A stretch of 64,000 bases of DNA from NCBI GenBank assembly GCA_033064195.1, contig JARBJD010000118.1, positions 1-64,000 of the forward strand, written 5' to 3'. A program made the position numbers and the translations under genes. This DNA is from Blattamonas nauphoetae (lineage: Eukaryota > Preaxostyla > Oxymonadida). The notes beneath the pieces are model-generated. The model was not told the origin of the DNA, made no database searches, and saw nothing but the letters and a program-made list of their open reading frames with translations. Of the stretch, positions 43,382-56,372 are shown one piece after another (positions within the stretch are counted from its first letter, which is position 1; each line of letters opens with the position of its first letter).

Positions 43382-46300
43382 ATGGATAATCCGAATGAGC
43401 CGAGTTCGGATGAAGCAAATCCACCTATACAACAATCTGGGCAAGATGGATTTGACGGATCGATCGGGGTTGTGGTCAGAACTCGACCTCTATTCGATAC
43501 TGAAAAAGCCAAAGATGGGTTATTTGTCAACCCCGTAATTCTCGGAATTTCTGATAACGTTGTCCATTTATTGAATCCAAATGAAGGAATTAGTTCAATG
43601 ATCAAACGACCGTTGAAAGAACTCTCATATTCATTTGATGCTGCATTTGACGCTGACTCTGACAATTACTCTGTGTGAATCTCCTTTTTTTCATTACATA
43701 CTGATTATTTCTACGGTGTTTTAGGTTTTTTCATATACTACTGCTCCTCTCATTGAGAAAGTCATCCAAGGATACAATGCAACGTGTTTTGCCTATGGAA
43801 TGACAGGATCTGGGAAGACGTATACGATGATGGGTGATCTAATTGGTTCAGGTAATGATGGAGTCAAGGGTATCTATACTTATGCCGCGGAAATGATCTT
43901 TGACCAAATTCAATCTGCTTCGGAAGAAAGAGATTTTATTGTCACTGTTAGCTTCGTTGAAATCTATAACGAACAGGTTAAGGATCTTCTCCGTCGTCAT
44001 AGCGCAAATTCCATCCCCCCATCGGACCAAAAATCCTCGAGACGCTCTCAATCTGCACCGCAAGGAATGTCTCGACAAAATAGCTTCATAACGAATAAAG
44101 CTGTGTCCACAACCGCAAATCTTCAAACAGGAACGATATCAAACAATCCATTAGCACGCCAACAAGGCAGTCATCTGAATGCACCACATCCTCTCATGCC
44201 CCATTCTCAACAAGGAAGTATTGCCTCGCAAATGTGGGATTATTCTCCAAGTTTAGAAATCCAGGAAGATCCAATAAAGGGTGTCATGTTGGTGGGTGTC
44301 ACCGAAATAGAAGTCAAGTCAGTGGATAACATTCAGCAACTTATTCACGAAGGAAACCAACGTCGAAAAATGGCGTCAACGGACAGAAATCTAGTTTCTT
44401 CTCGATCCCATGCTGTTCTTACGGTCCGCATAGAGTCTCGGAGCAAGCATCGTGATATCGTAGAATCAATTCTAATCGGAAAACTCAACCTGATTGATCT
44501 TGCAGGCTCCGAGCGAGCTGAAGGATCAACTAACACAGGAATACGAATGAGAGAGGGAGCAAACATTAACAAATCGCTTTTAGCCCTTGGAAACTGCATC
44601 AACGCCTTAAGCGCGATGGCCAAACTGCCACCCAACTCGAAGCGCAGCCAGTTCGTTCCGTATCGCTCTTCGAAGCTCACCCGACTTCTGAAGGACAGTC
44701 TGGGCGGAAACACCAAAACGGTGATGATTGCGACAGTCTCCCCGTCTGCGATCTGCTACGACGAGACGCGGAAGACGCTGGAATACGCAGCTCGCGCGAA
44801 GGACATCCGGAAAACAATCAAAATCAACCAAGTCGAAACGACAGCCCACATCACACACTACAAAGAGATCATCCAGTCACTCACAGAGCGAGTGGCCCAA
44901 CTGGAGAGCGAGCGGAAGGAAGAGGCCATGCGGCAGTCGCACTTGCTCAACAGCATCGACCTCTTCTCGTCGTCAAGCGAGGCGTACGACAACTTCCGCG
45001 GGAAGAAGGGGTGGTGGTCTGACGACATGCCGCTGAAGGAGATGTGGGACATGAGCGGGCTGGAGGCGCAGGAAGTCGAGCTGGACGGACTCGACAAGCT
45101 GATCGAGACTGCTCTGGAAGGGTCCAAGCAAACCACCGTCTCCAAACCGAACCTGCCTCTCGCGTTCCTCTTTGCAGTCCGAAGGCAGGAGAGACTGAAC
45201 ATGTTTGTGGACAGTCTGTGGCGCAAGGAAGAGCCGCCTCTCCTCGCCACTGATCCTCAGCAGCCGAAGACTCCTCGTCGGTCACGCCGCTCACCCTCCT
45301 CCAAGAAACCCCCCGAGTTGCCTATCTCTCCCATCTCCTTGCACGAAGTCTCTTTCACTGCCGAGGATAGCTTTCAGTCGTTCAATCTGACGGACACCAA
45401 TGCTCTTGCCTCACCCGTTCCTTCGCTCAGTCTGAGCTCGCCCACAATCAAACGCAGACCAGCCATCACCAAACCACTCACACGTTCTTCCAAGGACCAG
45501 GCCTCGAACAAGATCAGCGAAGAGAGTCCGCCCAAGCTCAACGAGAGCGTGTCTGTCCTCTCTGCTCCCCTCACTCGCAAGAAAACGCCCATGTCCACGT
45601 CGGTCTCCCGCGAGAAGAAGACATATGCACAGCGCATCACAGAGATCGACGCTCGCCCCAAAACAGCAATCGACACGAAACAAATCGATTCGCCTCGCAA
45701 AGAGCACCGCACAGACAGAACACAATCGGCAACAGACTCCAAAAGAGCAGTTCCTTTGAAGCGGCCTTCACTTACTCCGACGGATACAGCCAAAGAGCCA
45801 AAGTCAGACTCGAAAGAGTCGGACAAGGAGGAGCATCAATCAACGCGGCAGAAACGGGACTCATCAAAAACGAAAGAGACCAAAGACGGTTCTCAGACCG
45901 ACCGCAGCAAAGACACACATCGCCACCACTCTCGCGAACCGTCGTCTCGCTCGTCTCGCCCACACACAGACCGCCCTTCAACAGTTTCAACGTCGAAAGG
46001 AACGGATCAACCACGCTCGCAGAAGAAAGACGAGGCAAAAACCCCGACTGTCCAGCTGTCCCTGGTTGACACCCAGAATAACAGAAACAAATCCACCTCA
46101 TCCAGCCGAGCCACAGTCACAAAAGTCAAGCCACAGAGTGCAGGAGACAGCACGCCCGAGAAGAAGCGAGAAGTGAAGAAGACAGACGAAGAGAAGAAAC
46201 CCGCAGATCGGACAAAATACTCGTACGCTGTGCGATCGACGAGACCAAAGTCGATTTCTGAAAGACGCGAGTCCAAAGACGATGACAAGGAAGAAGAGAG

Positions 46301-47102
46301 GCGAAAGCGGAACATCGAAAAAGCAGCTCTTGCAGTGAAGCGTGAAACAGGCAGCTCACTCCTCTCGTCGCCAGTCACACCAAAAGCAGCGACCCCAACG
46401 CCGTCGATGACCCGCAAATTGACTGACGATGACCTTGCCCAGCCCATCAAGAAGGACCTCCTCCCCGACAACATGGACAGGCTCAACACGCGACACCCGG
46501 CATCGTCTCAAGCAACTGAGCCGTCTCCCGTCTCACCGACATCACCATCCAATCTGTTTTCCCCACAAACACCTCACCATGCCATCCTAGAACCCTCCCT
46601 TCTCACCCCTCCAGTCCAGTTCTCCCCCCTCCAATCACCAATCGTCTCGAAGCAGACCCCACTCAGAGGCCCCCCATCACACATCACAAGTCCCCTCCCA
46701 CCCCACCCCACCGAAGTATCCCCAATCAGACAGGAGCTCAACAAGCAGCGCCAAACCCGCAAACAGAACAATGTTGTTGGAGCACAGATGCAAAAAGAAA
46801 AAAGCAGAGCACTGTTCGCCAAACTTGAGACGCTTGAAAAGACGTTCACAGAACGACCAGTCCCGCTGAAACGGACGAAGACAGCACTCACCCTGGAATC
46901 GCACACGCTGTCGCCGTCGCTCTCCAGCTCCATCCCACTCCACAGCAGCCCATCCTCAAACTCCCTTCGGCGTCAGAACACGTCGATGAACATCTCCAAA
47001 TCCACAAAACTCTCAAAGGACATCCAGCAGCGGTTCCTCCCCCGAAGCCCTGCTGATTCACTCTCAAAACGCAAAGAGATTGTTGCCACCTCAACAGATT
47101 GA
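43382..47102 (+). CDS. Kinesin motor protein, kinesin-8-like, 1222 residues
   Basis: Two exons (43382-43672, 43725-47102) flank a 52-nt intron. The N-terminal motor starts at IGVVVRTRPLFD and has P-loop GMTGSGKTYTM (about 122), switch I SSRSHAVLTV, switch II LNLIDLAGSERA, and HITHYKEIIQSLTERVAQLE at the neck. The GNQRR before switch I and the neck HI-Y-I pattern suggest kinesin-8. An insert of about 90 Ser/Gln-rich residues lies between EIYNEQVKDLL and LEIQEDPIKGV. After a short coil, the remaining 700 residues are Lys/Ser/Pro-rich and disordered, a likely microtubule- or regulator-binding tail. Composition changes from AT- to GC-rich near 44600, inside the motor. Confidence 0.93.
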
Positions 47103-47752
47103 GCATTGCGACACTCGACTCTTCTTTCATGAACGAGCTCTTCTTTTTATTCTTCGTTTTTACCCAACTCGTTCCTCACCATCTCATTTGACTTTTCATC
47201 AGTCGTTTTTCATTCCATCATTTGTGGAAAAATTTTTGAAAAACTTTCGTCTGGTGGACAAATAGTTGTGGATGAGCATCATTCGGTTGTTAATGACTTG
47301 ATTTTGTCTCTCTGGAGCAAACAACATACTTTTTTCATCTGTTCATTTTCTCACTCTCTAGTCATCATATTGAGCGACTGATGGTTTTATTCTGAATAAG
47401 AAGGATCATTATAGAGAATTTGCGAAATGGAAATCATTTTTGTAGCCTAGATCGGATTTTCATCTGATTTTGTGATCTATGATCTATCCGACAAAAAATG
47501 CAAATTTATGCAGTCAGAGTACTCCTCATTCTCAAAGTTGTCAAAAAATTTGAGATACTTCGTTTTTACGAGCTGGGGTACGCTCCCAAGTTTTCAAAAA
47601 TTTTTCCACATTTCAGACTATTGCAGGTGTTGACATCATTCTTGTTTCAGCTCACTTCGTGTCCCTCATCGATTCTCAACTTCGTAAAATCAAGCAAACA
47701 AGAGAATGAAGTAAGAGAAAGCAAGAAAAAACAAGAGGACTTCCAACACATT
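47103..47752. other. AT-rich intergenic region between convergent genes
   Basis: This 650-bp stretch between the kinesin stop and the stop of the next minus-strand gene shows no credible gene. A plus-strand frame at 47498-47797 is a random opening that runs into the opposite gene. No tRNA, repeat or hairpin of note was seen. Confidence 0.6.
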
Positions 47753-50358
47753 TCATCCCTTCTTAGAACCATCAAAAATCTCGTTGAGGACAGTTGATGC
47801 TGCCTGTGTGTTGAGGAAGGCTCGGAAGACGTACTGGAAGATTCCTCCCGTGCTGAGGTTGTGGAAGTCCGTTGCGATTGTGGAGAAGATGTTTGCAGAC
47901 GCACGAACAACTGGGGTTAGGAAGGACATGGTGGAGATGAGAGAGTGTGTGGGGTCGAGCAGAGGAGAGTTGGCTGATGTGGTGTATCCTGTGAAGGAGC
48001 TCTTCTGCAGCTTGCCAGCCGTGTCGAGGATGCGCGTGGAAGATGCGAAGGAGATCGCAAAAAGGTGGTTGTCCTCAGACACCAAACGGTGGATGCTGTC
48101 CTGCGTCGGAAAGTGCTTGTGGAGGATGAGGAGCGACGTGACACGGAGCGACACCTGAAACAGGAGGAGGATGTCGACTGTGATGCTTGGAAGTCCAAAC
48201 ACAGTCTGCGCCACCTTCCTCACGACCGACACCAGCGTCGTGTAGTTGTCTCGGAGGGCGTAGAGGTCGTCCACAAGTTCGTCCGTCATGAGGGACACGT
48301 CTGCATCGTCCTCCGTCTTCGTCACGTCAGATTGGAAGAGGAGGGCTGTTTCGAAGTCGATTTGGTTGGTGAACTTCGGCTTGGCTTCCTCCTTCTTCTC
48401 GTCAGGCACAACGACTTCCGAAATGAGAAGGGGTTTCTTGAAGACAGGCAGGAGCATCACGAAGAGGAGAGGGACAGACGCTGTGAACGGAATGGAGTGC
48501 GTCAGGAAGAGGGCAGAGCGATGTGGGAGTGTGGGTTGAAGGATGACGTTGGTGAGGTCTGTCTCGAGGGGGGTGCTTTGCTGGCTGTGCAGGGAGGAGA
48601 CCGACGGGGATTGCACGTTGTCGTGTTTTGGGCGAGATGACTTTTTGCCTGCTCCCATTTTAGGAGTGGCTGTTTTAGACGACGAAAGCAAAGCAATCCC
48701 ACTTGCCCCGAAGAAAGGGTTGATCTGTTCGGGAGTGTGTCCGGGGTGAGGATGCCCGCCTCCTTCGTCGTCTTCGGAGGAGACAGACGCGAGTGACTGT
48801 GTCGAGTGGTTCTGCTGCAGAAGAGAGGGCGACTGTTCCGGCTTCTTTGTGAATGGCTGGTTCGTGTTTGCGAGGCTGGTGATGATCTGCTCCAGCGACC
48901 GGAGGGTCTCTCCGTAAGCGTCGTTTGTGGCGTTCCTGGCGGGAGAGGCAGATGAGAACGAGCAGAGCTGTTTGGTGAACGAGCTCACAACTTGCGAGGC
49001 TGTGTCCAGTGAAAGGGAAGGCTGTACAGACGGATCTGCTCGGTAGAGAGTGTTGGGAGCATCTCTCTCAGCACTCAGGACACATTGGGGCGAGATTTCT
49101 GGGAGGGAGAAGGTGGGGATGGAGGAAGGCGCTTCGTCTGTGATGGGCGGGAGTTTGTGTTGGAAGAGGCCGAGACTGAGTCGACTGCACCACTCGACAA
49201 ACTGGGCGTGTGCAGTCTTCCATTCTGTGTGCTCCTGTGGAGAGGCAAACGGGCCGAAAGAGCCCGGAGGATGCCGCGACTTCTCCAGGAGAAGAGCGAA
49301 GAAGTGAGTGGACACCTGGAAGAGAGAGAATTGAGGGTTGTCTCCCGAATCGAGTTGTGCTTTGATTGGATTGGCGCTGTTGCAGACCAGAAGAGCTTGC
49401 GACGAGTAGAACGGATCGCATCCTCCGAGATACGCGAGGAGGGTGGAGTTTTCGGTGTGTGTCTTGTTGCGGACAGTCTGGCCAAGTGTATCCAGAACAC
49501 ACTGTTGCCCTCCCTTTGCAAGCGACGGAGAGAGGCAGAGCAGATCCTCCCACATCATCTGAGAGAACGAAGCCTCAGTCGGCGACAGGTCGGGGAGTCC
49601 GTTGATCAGGAGCACCAAGTCGTTGACAATCAAGTTGAGTTGGTGGACTGTCGGATAAAATGATGGCTTGGAATAAATGTCCCTGAGATGACTCCCAAAA
49701 GATGCTGTCTCTCGGAAGTGTTGCGAGACGGGAGGAATGATTTCCGAGAGGGTGGATAATGGATCCATTTGGATCTTCAGAGTCACGATGAGTCTTTTGA
49801 GGATGGATTCAATTTGAGACGAATGTAGACAGAACATTTCAAGAAGAGATGATTCGATCCATGTGTTTTCGTTGTCATTAGTATGAAAAACGGGATATTG
49901 AGTGATGGTCTCGTGTTGTGATGATATTGACATTTCCGAAAGATTTGGCTGAAAATTACTGTATAATTCAGATGAAACATCAGATTTTTGTGGTAAATAA
50001 TCAGTGAGTTCGATATTTCCTCCTGTAGATTGAAGTTTCTGAGAGTGTGAAATAACAGACCTCCTTTGAGAGCTTCTACCAAACCGTCAACATCAATCGC
50101 ATATAAATCGATCTAGACATATAATCATAAAAATAAAATTCAACATCATCGATCTGACTATCGGGATCTGGCAAGATAATGGAAAATTTACTATCTGACG
50201 AAGATAATTGTTCTAGTCTTGAATTTTTGGTAGAAACACGGTTAGAAAGCGGAAAAAGCAAACAATAGTGAAAACAGAGTCTGTTCAGTCATTTCAACGG
50301 TCCTGACTTGGAAGTCGACATCAATGAAATGGTTCGATCGCCTTCCTGATGTCTCCAT
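47753..50358 (-). CDS. Unknown protein, about 825 residues
   Basis: Four exons (50358-50276, 50217-50145, 50112-50061, 50022-47753) are joined by introns of 58, 32 and 38 nt. The start is taken at ATG 50358 (METSGRRSNHFIDVD); an upstream in-frame ATG at 50442 would overlap the divergent RhoGEF gene. The protein is helical with many Leu-rich segments (ESSLLEMFCLHSSQIESILKRLIV; VDILLLFQVSLRVTSLLIL) and a Ser/Pro-rich linker around residues 430-530. It looks like a helical-repeat or adaptor protein but matches no family I can name. Composition turns GC-rich about 650 bp after the start. Confidence 0.7.
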
Positions 50359-50427
50359 GAGTTGATGTTTTATGTCATCGGAACGTTCACAAACAGAAAC
50401 CCGTTCTCGTTGGGATATCTCACAAGA

Positions 50428-53400
50428 ATGTCCATTAGACAAAAAACCGCTCGATCAAACCACAAAAAGTTCCACAAAGTCCGGGAGCAAGGAGAAAACT
50501 GGTTTTCCTGGCTTCAAATGGATGACAATGAGATAGAGATTCGTTCTGCTGTCCTAATTCAAGCTGCCTGGCGAAGACATAGATGCAGGACAGAATATCT
50601 CAAAGTCAGAAAGGTTTTGGACCGAAGAAAACATCCTGCGATGGAAATCCTCACTACAGAAGAAACCTACACGACTCATGTTGGAATGTTAGTTCATGTT
50701 TGTCTCTTCCTCTATTCTTGAATCTCTTTCGTCCGTCAAACCACCTAAACTCCTCTCAGTATCTCTATCAACCGCTTATGAAGATGGCCAACAAAGGAAA
50801 AGTTGAACTTAGTGCAAAAGATATTAACTCCATCTTCAACAACATTGAGCAAATTTTTTCGATCAACACAGCTTTCTTCATCTCGCTAAAAGATCACTTC
50901 ACGGACTGGTCAAGTACAGACTTTGTTGGACCGATCTTGATAAAACATGTATCCTACGTTTCCTGTGCAATGTTTTTCTCATATTTCTCCCATTAGATTC
51001 CCACATTTAAGTTGTATATGCAATACTTCAAAAATTTTAAGGTGGCACAAGACAATGTCAAACTCTATCTCAGCAAGCATCGTCAGTTCCGCAGGTTTTG
51101 TTCAGATCCAACAAACTCTGCGTTTTCAGAGTTTATTCCAAAGCCATTTGTTTTCTTGGGAAAAGAGATGCCGTTTGATCATCAGCCATTTGAGAATTAT
51201 CTCATCATGCCCATTCAACGCATTCCTCGCTATAAAATGCTCATTGAGGCTTTACTTAAAAATACGCCCAAACAGCTGCGCGATCATGCCCATCTGACAA
51301 AATCAATGGAATTGATGACAGAGGTCGCATATATGCTTGATTACAGTGCTAAACCCCGGAAAGACGATACAGCACGACTATGGGAGATCGCTCAATCGAT
51401 CAAAGGTTATCCAGGAGTGTGCTTTTTTCCCTTTTTCTTCATGAATCTAAACACAGGAATTCCTCCGAAAACAGAGGCAATTCTTTCTTCAATCTGAGGT
51501 CCGGAGGCACACTGATTCTTCAAAAGCTCAGACCCTCTTTCTGTTTGGAGACAGCATCCTTGTTTGCACGTCTGGCTCAGGACACACGTTCGACTTCAAG
51601 GAGGAGATCTCGCTGGAGAAGATTGAGGTTGTGCGAATTGGGGATGTTCCGGGTGAGGATATTGCTGTTGGTTCGACGCCCCCTTCCCGCCCTTCGGCCC
51701 AAAAGGAGAAGAAGACGTCGGAGCAGAAGAAGTACCCGCACCTCCTCGTCATCGTCAGCCGGAAGAAGACCCACCTCTTCTCGTTCAACGACTCGCCTGC
51801 TCAGAAGTCAGCAGAGGTCCGTGACGATTGGTTCCTCCGCATCGAAATGCTGTTGCAGCGCGTCCGATCGCGGAACTCTCGTCGCGAGGAGTCGAAGAAA
51901 GCAAAGCCAGCACAGCCCACCTCTCGGCCCGGGTCAGTAGCAAACAGCCTTCGGAACTCAGTCGATCTGGCGCGGTCTGCAGACTTTGTGTCGCAGTCCC
52001 CCCAAAATGGTCCGTCGCCAGCTGCCACACCAAACGTGAATGAGCTGCCCCTCCCGAGCACCCGCCAGCGACTCTCCAAATGCACTCTGCCGATCCGAGT
52101 TCCGAAGAACACAAAGCTGTGGAAGGCCCTTCTTGGCGATGAGGGTTTGGATTGGGCAGCTTTGGAAGAGGCACGAACCGCAAAGTCGAAAAAGAAGAAA
52201 GAGAGCAAATCAGACAAGGAGAAGGACAAGACGAAAGCACCCTCCCCACTCAGCAGCAACAGCCCCCTTGCTCGTCTGAGTTCGACCAACAGTGAGCGCA
52301 GCATGTCCGTCCCCACCACGCCTGCACCACTCCCAGTCGCCGCCCCGCAGCCTGAGGCCTCCTCTCATTTCGTGCAAATGCGGCAGCAGCTGGTGTCGAG
52401 CCGACAGTCCCTCCCGCAAACAGGGATTCGCCCACTCACCCTCTCACATAACTCACCGCCCGTCCCTCCCCCCGCCCAGTTGCGCCCGAAGAGCATGTAC
52501 TTCGGACCAAATGCTCTCGAGCCGCCTGTCGCGCAGGGTCTCCGCAGTCGGTTCTTGGCCATCGAGAAGCAGACGACAATGGTGATGGGGTCCAGCGAGA
52601 AGGGCGAGATGGAGCGGCTCAAGAGCCAGCAAGCCATCTTCGACAGAATGGTGAAGGACGCGGAGGCTTTCGAGAAGGAAGGCGAGAAAGAGATCGCATC
52701 GCAGAAGAAGATGAAGGAACAAGCTCGGCTGGCGTCGCAGAAGAGTGCAGCATCTAGTCCTCAGCCCTCAAATCACGTTTCTGCTCCGAAAAAGACCCCT
52801 CACGCTCAGCCGGGCAAAGCTGAAAGCAAAGGCATCTCTCTGATGGGCCTCCAGATCATCGGGTCTGACGAGCCGTTTCAGAAGCCAAAGCCAATACCCA
52901 CCAAACAGAAACAGGACGGGCCATCTGGAGGCATCTCGTTGGAAGGACTCCAAATTGTTGAGGCTCCCAAACCGGCCGCTGACTGCCCTCACGAATCTCC
53001 ATCCCTCCCCCCTCCCCCACCTTTCTCTCCGCCGGATGGCCAGCCTCCAATTCTCCCCACGCCCCCTCCTGCCCCTGTCCTCACCCACGCACCTGCACCA
53101 CTTGCTGTTGTTGCTCCTTCGACTGCACCAAATTGGCGGCAGTCTCTTCGCAAAACGGAGAAAGACACACACGACCAACCTCCTCCGAAAGAGCCAATCG
53201 CTCTTGAGCGAGTCAAGCTCCAGCCTGTCTCGGACAAGAAACTCCCCCCTCCACCTTCAGCCGAACAGAACAGACCTCTGGTCACTCTGAAGCACACCAC
53301 AGTGCCATCTTCTTCCTCTGCGCGTCTCTCCTCCACCACTCCATCCAACCCGCCTTTGAAATCAGCCTCCTGCGATCAAAGGCCGGTTTCACAAACTCTC

Positions 53401-53487
53401 CATTTGACTTGCCCCATTCTCGTGGAGGACGGGGACGAAATACTGGATCCTCTTGACTTCCAACTTGATGAATGGTGGATTTTATGA
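50428..53487 (+). CDS. RhoGEF with IQ motif, DH and PH domains
   Basis: Exons 50428-50691, 50760-50948, 50997-51417 and 51458-53487 give 967 residues with introns of 68, 48 and 40 nt. An IQ motif (AVLIQAAWRRHRCRTEYLK, about 35-55) precedes a DH domain (EILTTEETYTTHVGML through the conserved helix YLIMPIQRIPRYKMLIEALLK). A PH domain follows, beginning AQTLFLFGDSILVCTSGSG and ending DDWFLRIEMLLQRV, with a lysine-rich insert in one loop. The last 550 residues are Pro/Ser/Lys-rich, with short proline runs that could bind SH3 or EVH1 domains. It should activate a Rho/Rac GTPase to control actin, and calmodulin binding is possible. Its start faces the divergent gene at 50358. Confidence 0.92.
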
Positions 53488-53573
53488 ATGTTTGTTTTTT
53501 GTCGGTACCTTCAGTTCATTTTGTTTCATTTCACAAAACAAGTTTCTCAGATTAAGCAAAGCTCAAACGTGGG

Positions 53574-56327
53574 ATGATCAGAATGTCACAGTTCACGTAT
53601 ATTTCTGTGGGGTTTCACTTTAATGATCCAAATAGTCCGTCAGCTCCATCTACGACTCCAAATCTATGCAATTCCTTCAACGAATGCAAAAAACTTGGCG
53701 GGGATGTCTCTATCACAACACTTACAAAACCTGGCTACGCACACGATGAACAAGGGGAGATTCAACCAGTCGATTCGGATTTTATCCTCCTAAGCTCTTC
53801 TTGGAATACACAAACCATGATAGCCATTCAGCCATGTCTTGTTCATGATCTTGATGGTGATGACGAACAAAAACGTGTTTCTGCTGAGGAGTCCTTTGAA
53901 AACATGTATATGTGGGCATCTCATTTGGAACTGCCTTCTGTATATGTTCCATCTCCACAGAAACAGCATCCAAAAAATCTTGCACGCCTCATGAAGAGGT
54001 GCCTGAACTCATCTCAAACTCTCACCGGATTTTGGTTGGAAATTCCACTTGAATCTCGTCAAACAACTGATCTTTCACTTTCATCAGAGTTTCTTTCCTC
54101 CTCAGAGAATGAGGATAGACAACCATTGGTTGACTCGTGGGAAATGTTTGATTTTATTCGAAGCCAATGTGGAAGCCACTCAAATCTCAGAATTGCCCTG
54201 AAACTCCCTGAAGCCATTTCTCCCTCCACAGTCCCATCATCGTCGACATCTTATATGTCAAGATGGTTTTCCGAACCGCTGGGAGCAATCGTCATCCCAA
54301 CGTCTGCATTTCCGCCGAATGACAATGGATTTCCATCTCTGTACAAAACACAACGAGAACTTCTCCTTCGTGCCATGTTCACGGGTGGCATTATGATCAT
54401 TGTCTCAGGAAGCCCTTCTCATCGCCCAGCTGATTTCCTGACCCCTGCCCAACACAAACTTCTTGACTCGCCCCCCTCCTCTTCTCCGTCCAGCATCCTC
54501 GGCGTCACTGCCCCTCGACCGGGAGAGGGCATATTCCTCACACAATCTCCAGAACCGATTGTTCCGCTGGCCGACACACCGCATCAAGCTGCCTACCGAA
54601 GGGTTCTGCAGCTGTACAAGCAGTACTTCTCGAACTTTGCACAGGGTTACAACCCGTACACGCAGAGCGACGACTCCCTCTTCCAGCCCTTCCTCCCGCC
54701 CGGCATCGACTTCCACACCGAAGACTATCTGACGACGTACCGCGACTTCCTCCAGACGCCGCTCCAGCCGCTCCAGGACACTCTGCACACACACACGTAC
54801 GAGACGTTCGAGAAGGACGAGAAGAAGTACCAGCTGTACCAGCAGGCTGTCCTGGCTGCCCTCATCACCATGCCCCATCTCCTTGTGGGATGGAACAGCA
54901 CGAAGGCAGCCGCCTTTGATCCATCTCGACTGGACTCCGTTCTTTCCAACACGCTGCCGCTCCTCTCTCTCGTTTTGGGTGCTGGTCGAGGCCCCCTCGT
55001 CCGGTGTATCTACCGCGCTGTCACCAAAGCCAACCAAATTAGAGAATGGATGGTTCGGTCACTCACAAACCAAACGAAAGAAAACGACGCAAAGATAAAA
55101 TTGTTTGTTCAGTCTCTTCAGCCGCACTTCAAGATTCCCACTGTCTCCATTCTTGCTTCTCATCTCACTTCAGGTCGAACTGAAGCCGAGGCACAAGCTG
55201 TCCTTGTGTCGCTCCTTTCCAAGCCGCTGGACATGTTTTGTGTAGCTGTGGAGAAGAACGACTGTGCCCTCATCACTCTCCGCTCTCTCACCGCGGCCAA
55301 CACAGAATGGCCTGCCAGCCGTGTCCAAGTGCGGAAGATGGACATGCGCTCAGACTGCCACAATCCCCCTTCCACGCACCCCGACCAGCGCCGCTCGGCA
55401 TTCTTTGCCGACGCAGCCTCCGTCTCCGATCTGACCCAGCTCTTCGGATGTGCCGATCTGATCGTCACAGAGCTTCTCGGGTCTTTTGGCGACAACGAAC
55501 TGAGTCCCGAGTGTTTGGACGGTGGATCGAGGTTCCTCCGAATGACAATCGGCCACGACGCCGAACACGGAAAGACGCTTTTCCTGGCACCCGCGATTCC
55601 GTGCACATCAACATCGTTCTTGACACCCGTGTCCACCCCAACTCTCCACCAGGAAATCCACAACCTGACACAGAGTGGAGTCGTCCAGGACAAAAGCGAC
55701 CATGAGGCAGACACCACCCTCTTCCAAACACCACACGTCGTCAAATTCCACAAACACATCCTCCTCAGCGACCCAGCCCGCATTTTTGATTTTGTTCATC
55801 CTTCCCTCCCCCTTTCTGTGTTTGACTCATTCCCTACCTCATCGTTTGTTGGTTTCCTTCCTTTCTCCCAACTCAACACTCACAACGAACGGCAAGGCGT
55901 CTTCTCCTTCACCGCAACGGAAACAGGACGTTGTTACGGCTTTTCTGGATACTTCATGTCTGTTCTCTTCTCCCCGCTCTCAAACACATTCGGTGTTCCT
56001 TTTGGAGCTCTGGCGAACGACGCACGTGAAGGTGCACTTGCCACACACCTGACGAATGGGGAAGCAGATCCGCAAGGGTTCATTTTGTCGACTGTTCCAA
56101 GCACACACTCACAAGGCATGTACAGCTGGTTTCCAATCTACTTTCCCATCCTCAACCCTTTTCTTGTCCAAAAAGGACAGTCAGTTGTTGTTGAACTCTG
56201 GCGAAAGAATTCTGATTCGGATGGTGACTGCCGCACTGGAAAAGTTTGGTATGAATGGCAAGTTCAGAGTCCAATAACATCTTCAATTCACAATCTAGAA
56301 GCAAAATGCTCATATGTTGGCAAATAG
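53574..56327 (+). CDS. PRMT5: Protein arginine methyltransferase 5 (PRMT5/Skb1/Hsl7)
   Basis: The single 917-residue frame is longer than human PRMT5 (637) owing to Ser/Pro-rich inserts. The N-terminal TIM-barrel part is recognisable (FILLSSSWNTQTMIAIQPC, TGFWLEIPLE). The catalytic core has motif I LVLGAGRGPLVR (about 467), acidic motif VQVRKMDMRS, and the double-E loop ELLGSFGDNELSPECLDGG (about 633) with both catalytic glutamates. A C-terminal beta barrel follows. It makes symmetric dimethylarginine on Sm proteins and histones, usually with MEP50. ATG 53583 (MSQFTYISVGF) is an alternative start. The middle of the gene is much more GC-rich than its ends. Confidence 0.95.
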   Translation: MIRMSQFTYISVGFHFNDPNSPSAPSTTPNLCNSFNECKKLGGDVSITTLTKPGYAHDEQGEIQPVDSDFILLSSSWNTQTMIAIQPCLVHDLDGDDEQKRVSAEESFENMYMWASHLELPSVYVPSPQKQHPKNLARLMKRCLNSSQTLTGFWLEIPLESRQTTDLSLSSEFLSSSENEDRQPLVDSWEMFDFIRSQCGSHSNLRIALKLPEAISPSTVPSSSTSYMSRWFSEPLGAIVIPTSAFPPNDNGFPSLYKTQRELLLRAMFTGGIMIIVSGSPSHRPADFLTPAQHKLLDSPPSSSPSSILGVTAPRPGEGIFLTQSPEPIVPLADTPHQAAYRRVLQLYKQYFSNFAQGYNPYTQSDDSLFQPFLPPGIDFHTEDYLTTYRDFLQTPLQPLQDTLHTHTYETFEKDEKKYQLYQQAVLAALITMPHLLVGWNSTKAAAFDPSRLDSVLSNTLPLLSLVLGAGRGPLVRCIYRAVTKANQIREWMVRSLTNQTKENDAKIKLFVQSLQPHFKIPTVSILASHLTSGRTEAEAQAVLVSLLSKPLDMFCVAVEKNDCALITLRSLTAANTEWPASRVQVRKMDMRSDCHNPPSTHPDQRRSAFFADAASVSDLTQLFGCADLIVTELLGSFGDNELSPECLDGGSRFLRMTIGHDAEHGKTLFLAPAIPCTSTSFLTPVSTPTLHQEIHNLTQSGVVQDKSDHEADTTLFQTPHVVKFHKHILLSDPARIFDFVHPSLPLSVFDSFPTSSFVGFLPFSQLNTHNERQGVFSFTATETGRCYGFSGYFMSVLFSPLSNTFGVPFGALANDAREGALATHLTNGEADPQGFILSTVPSTHSQGMYSWFPIYFPILNPFLVQKGQSVVVELWRKNSDSDGDCRTGKVWYEWQVQSPITSSIHNLEAKCSYVGK

Positions 56328-56372
56328 AATTTCATCTCACCAATACTTTTTTTCTTGGAACAAGTCCTAGAA

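Noticed and set aside
47498-47797. 99-codon plus-strand frame
   Set aside because: It crosses into the 3' end of the opposite gene and has no domain or repeat features.
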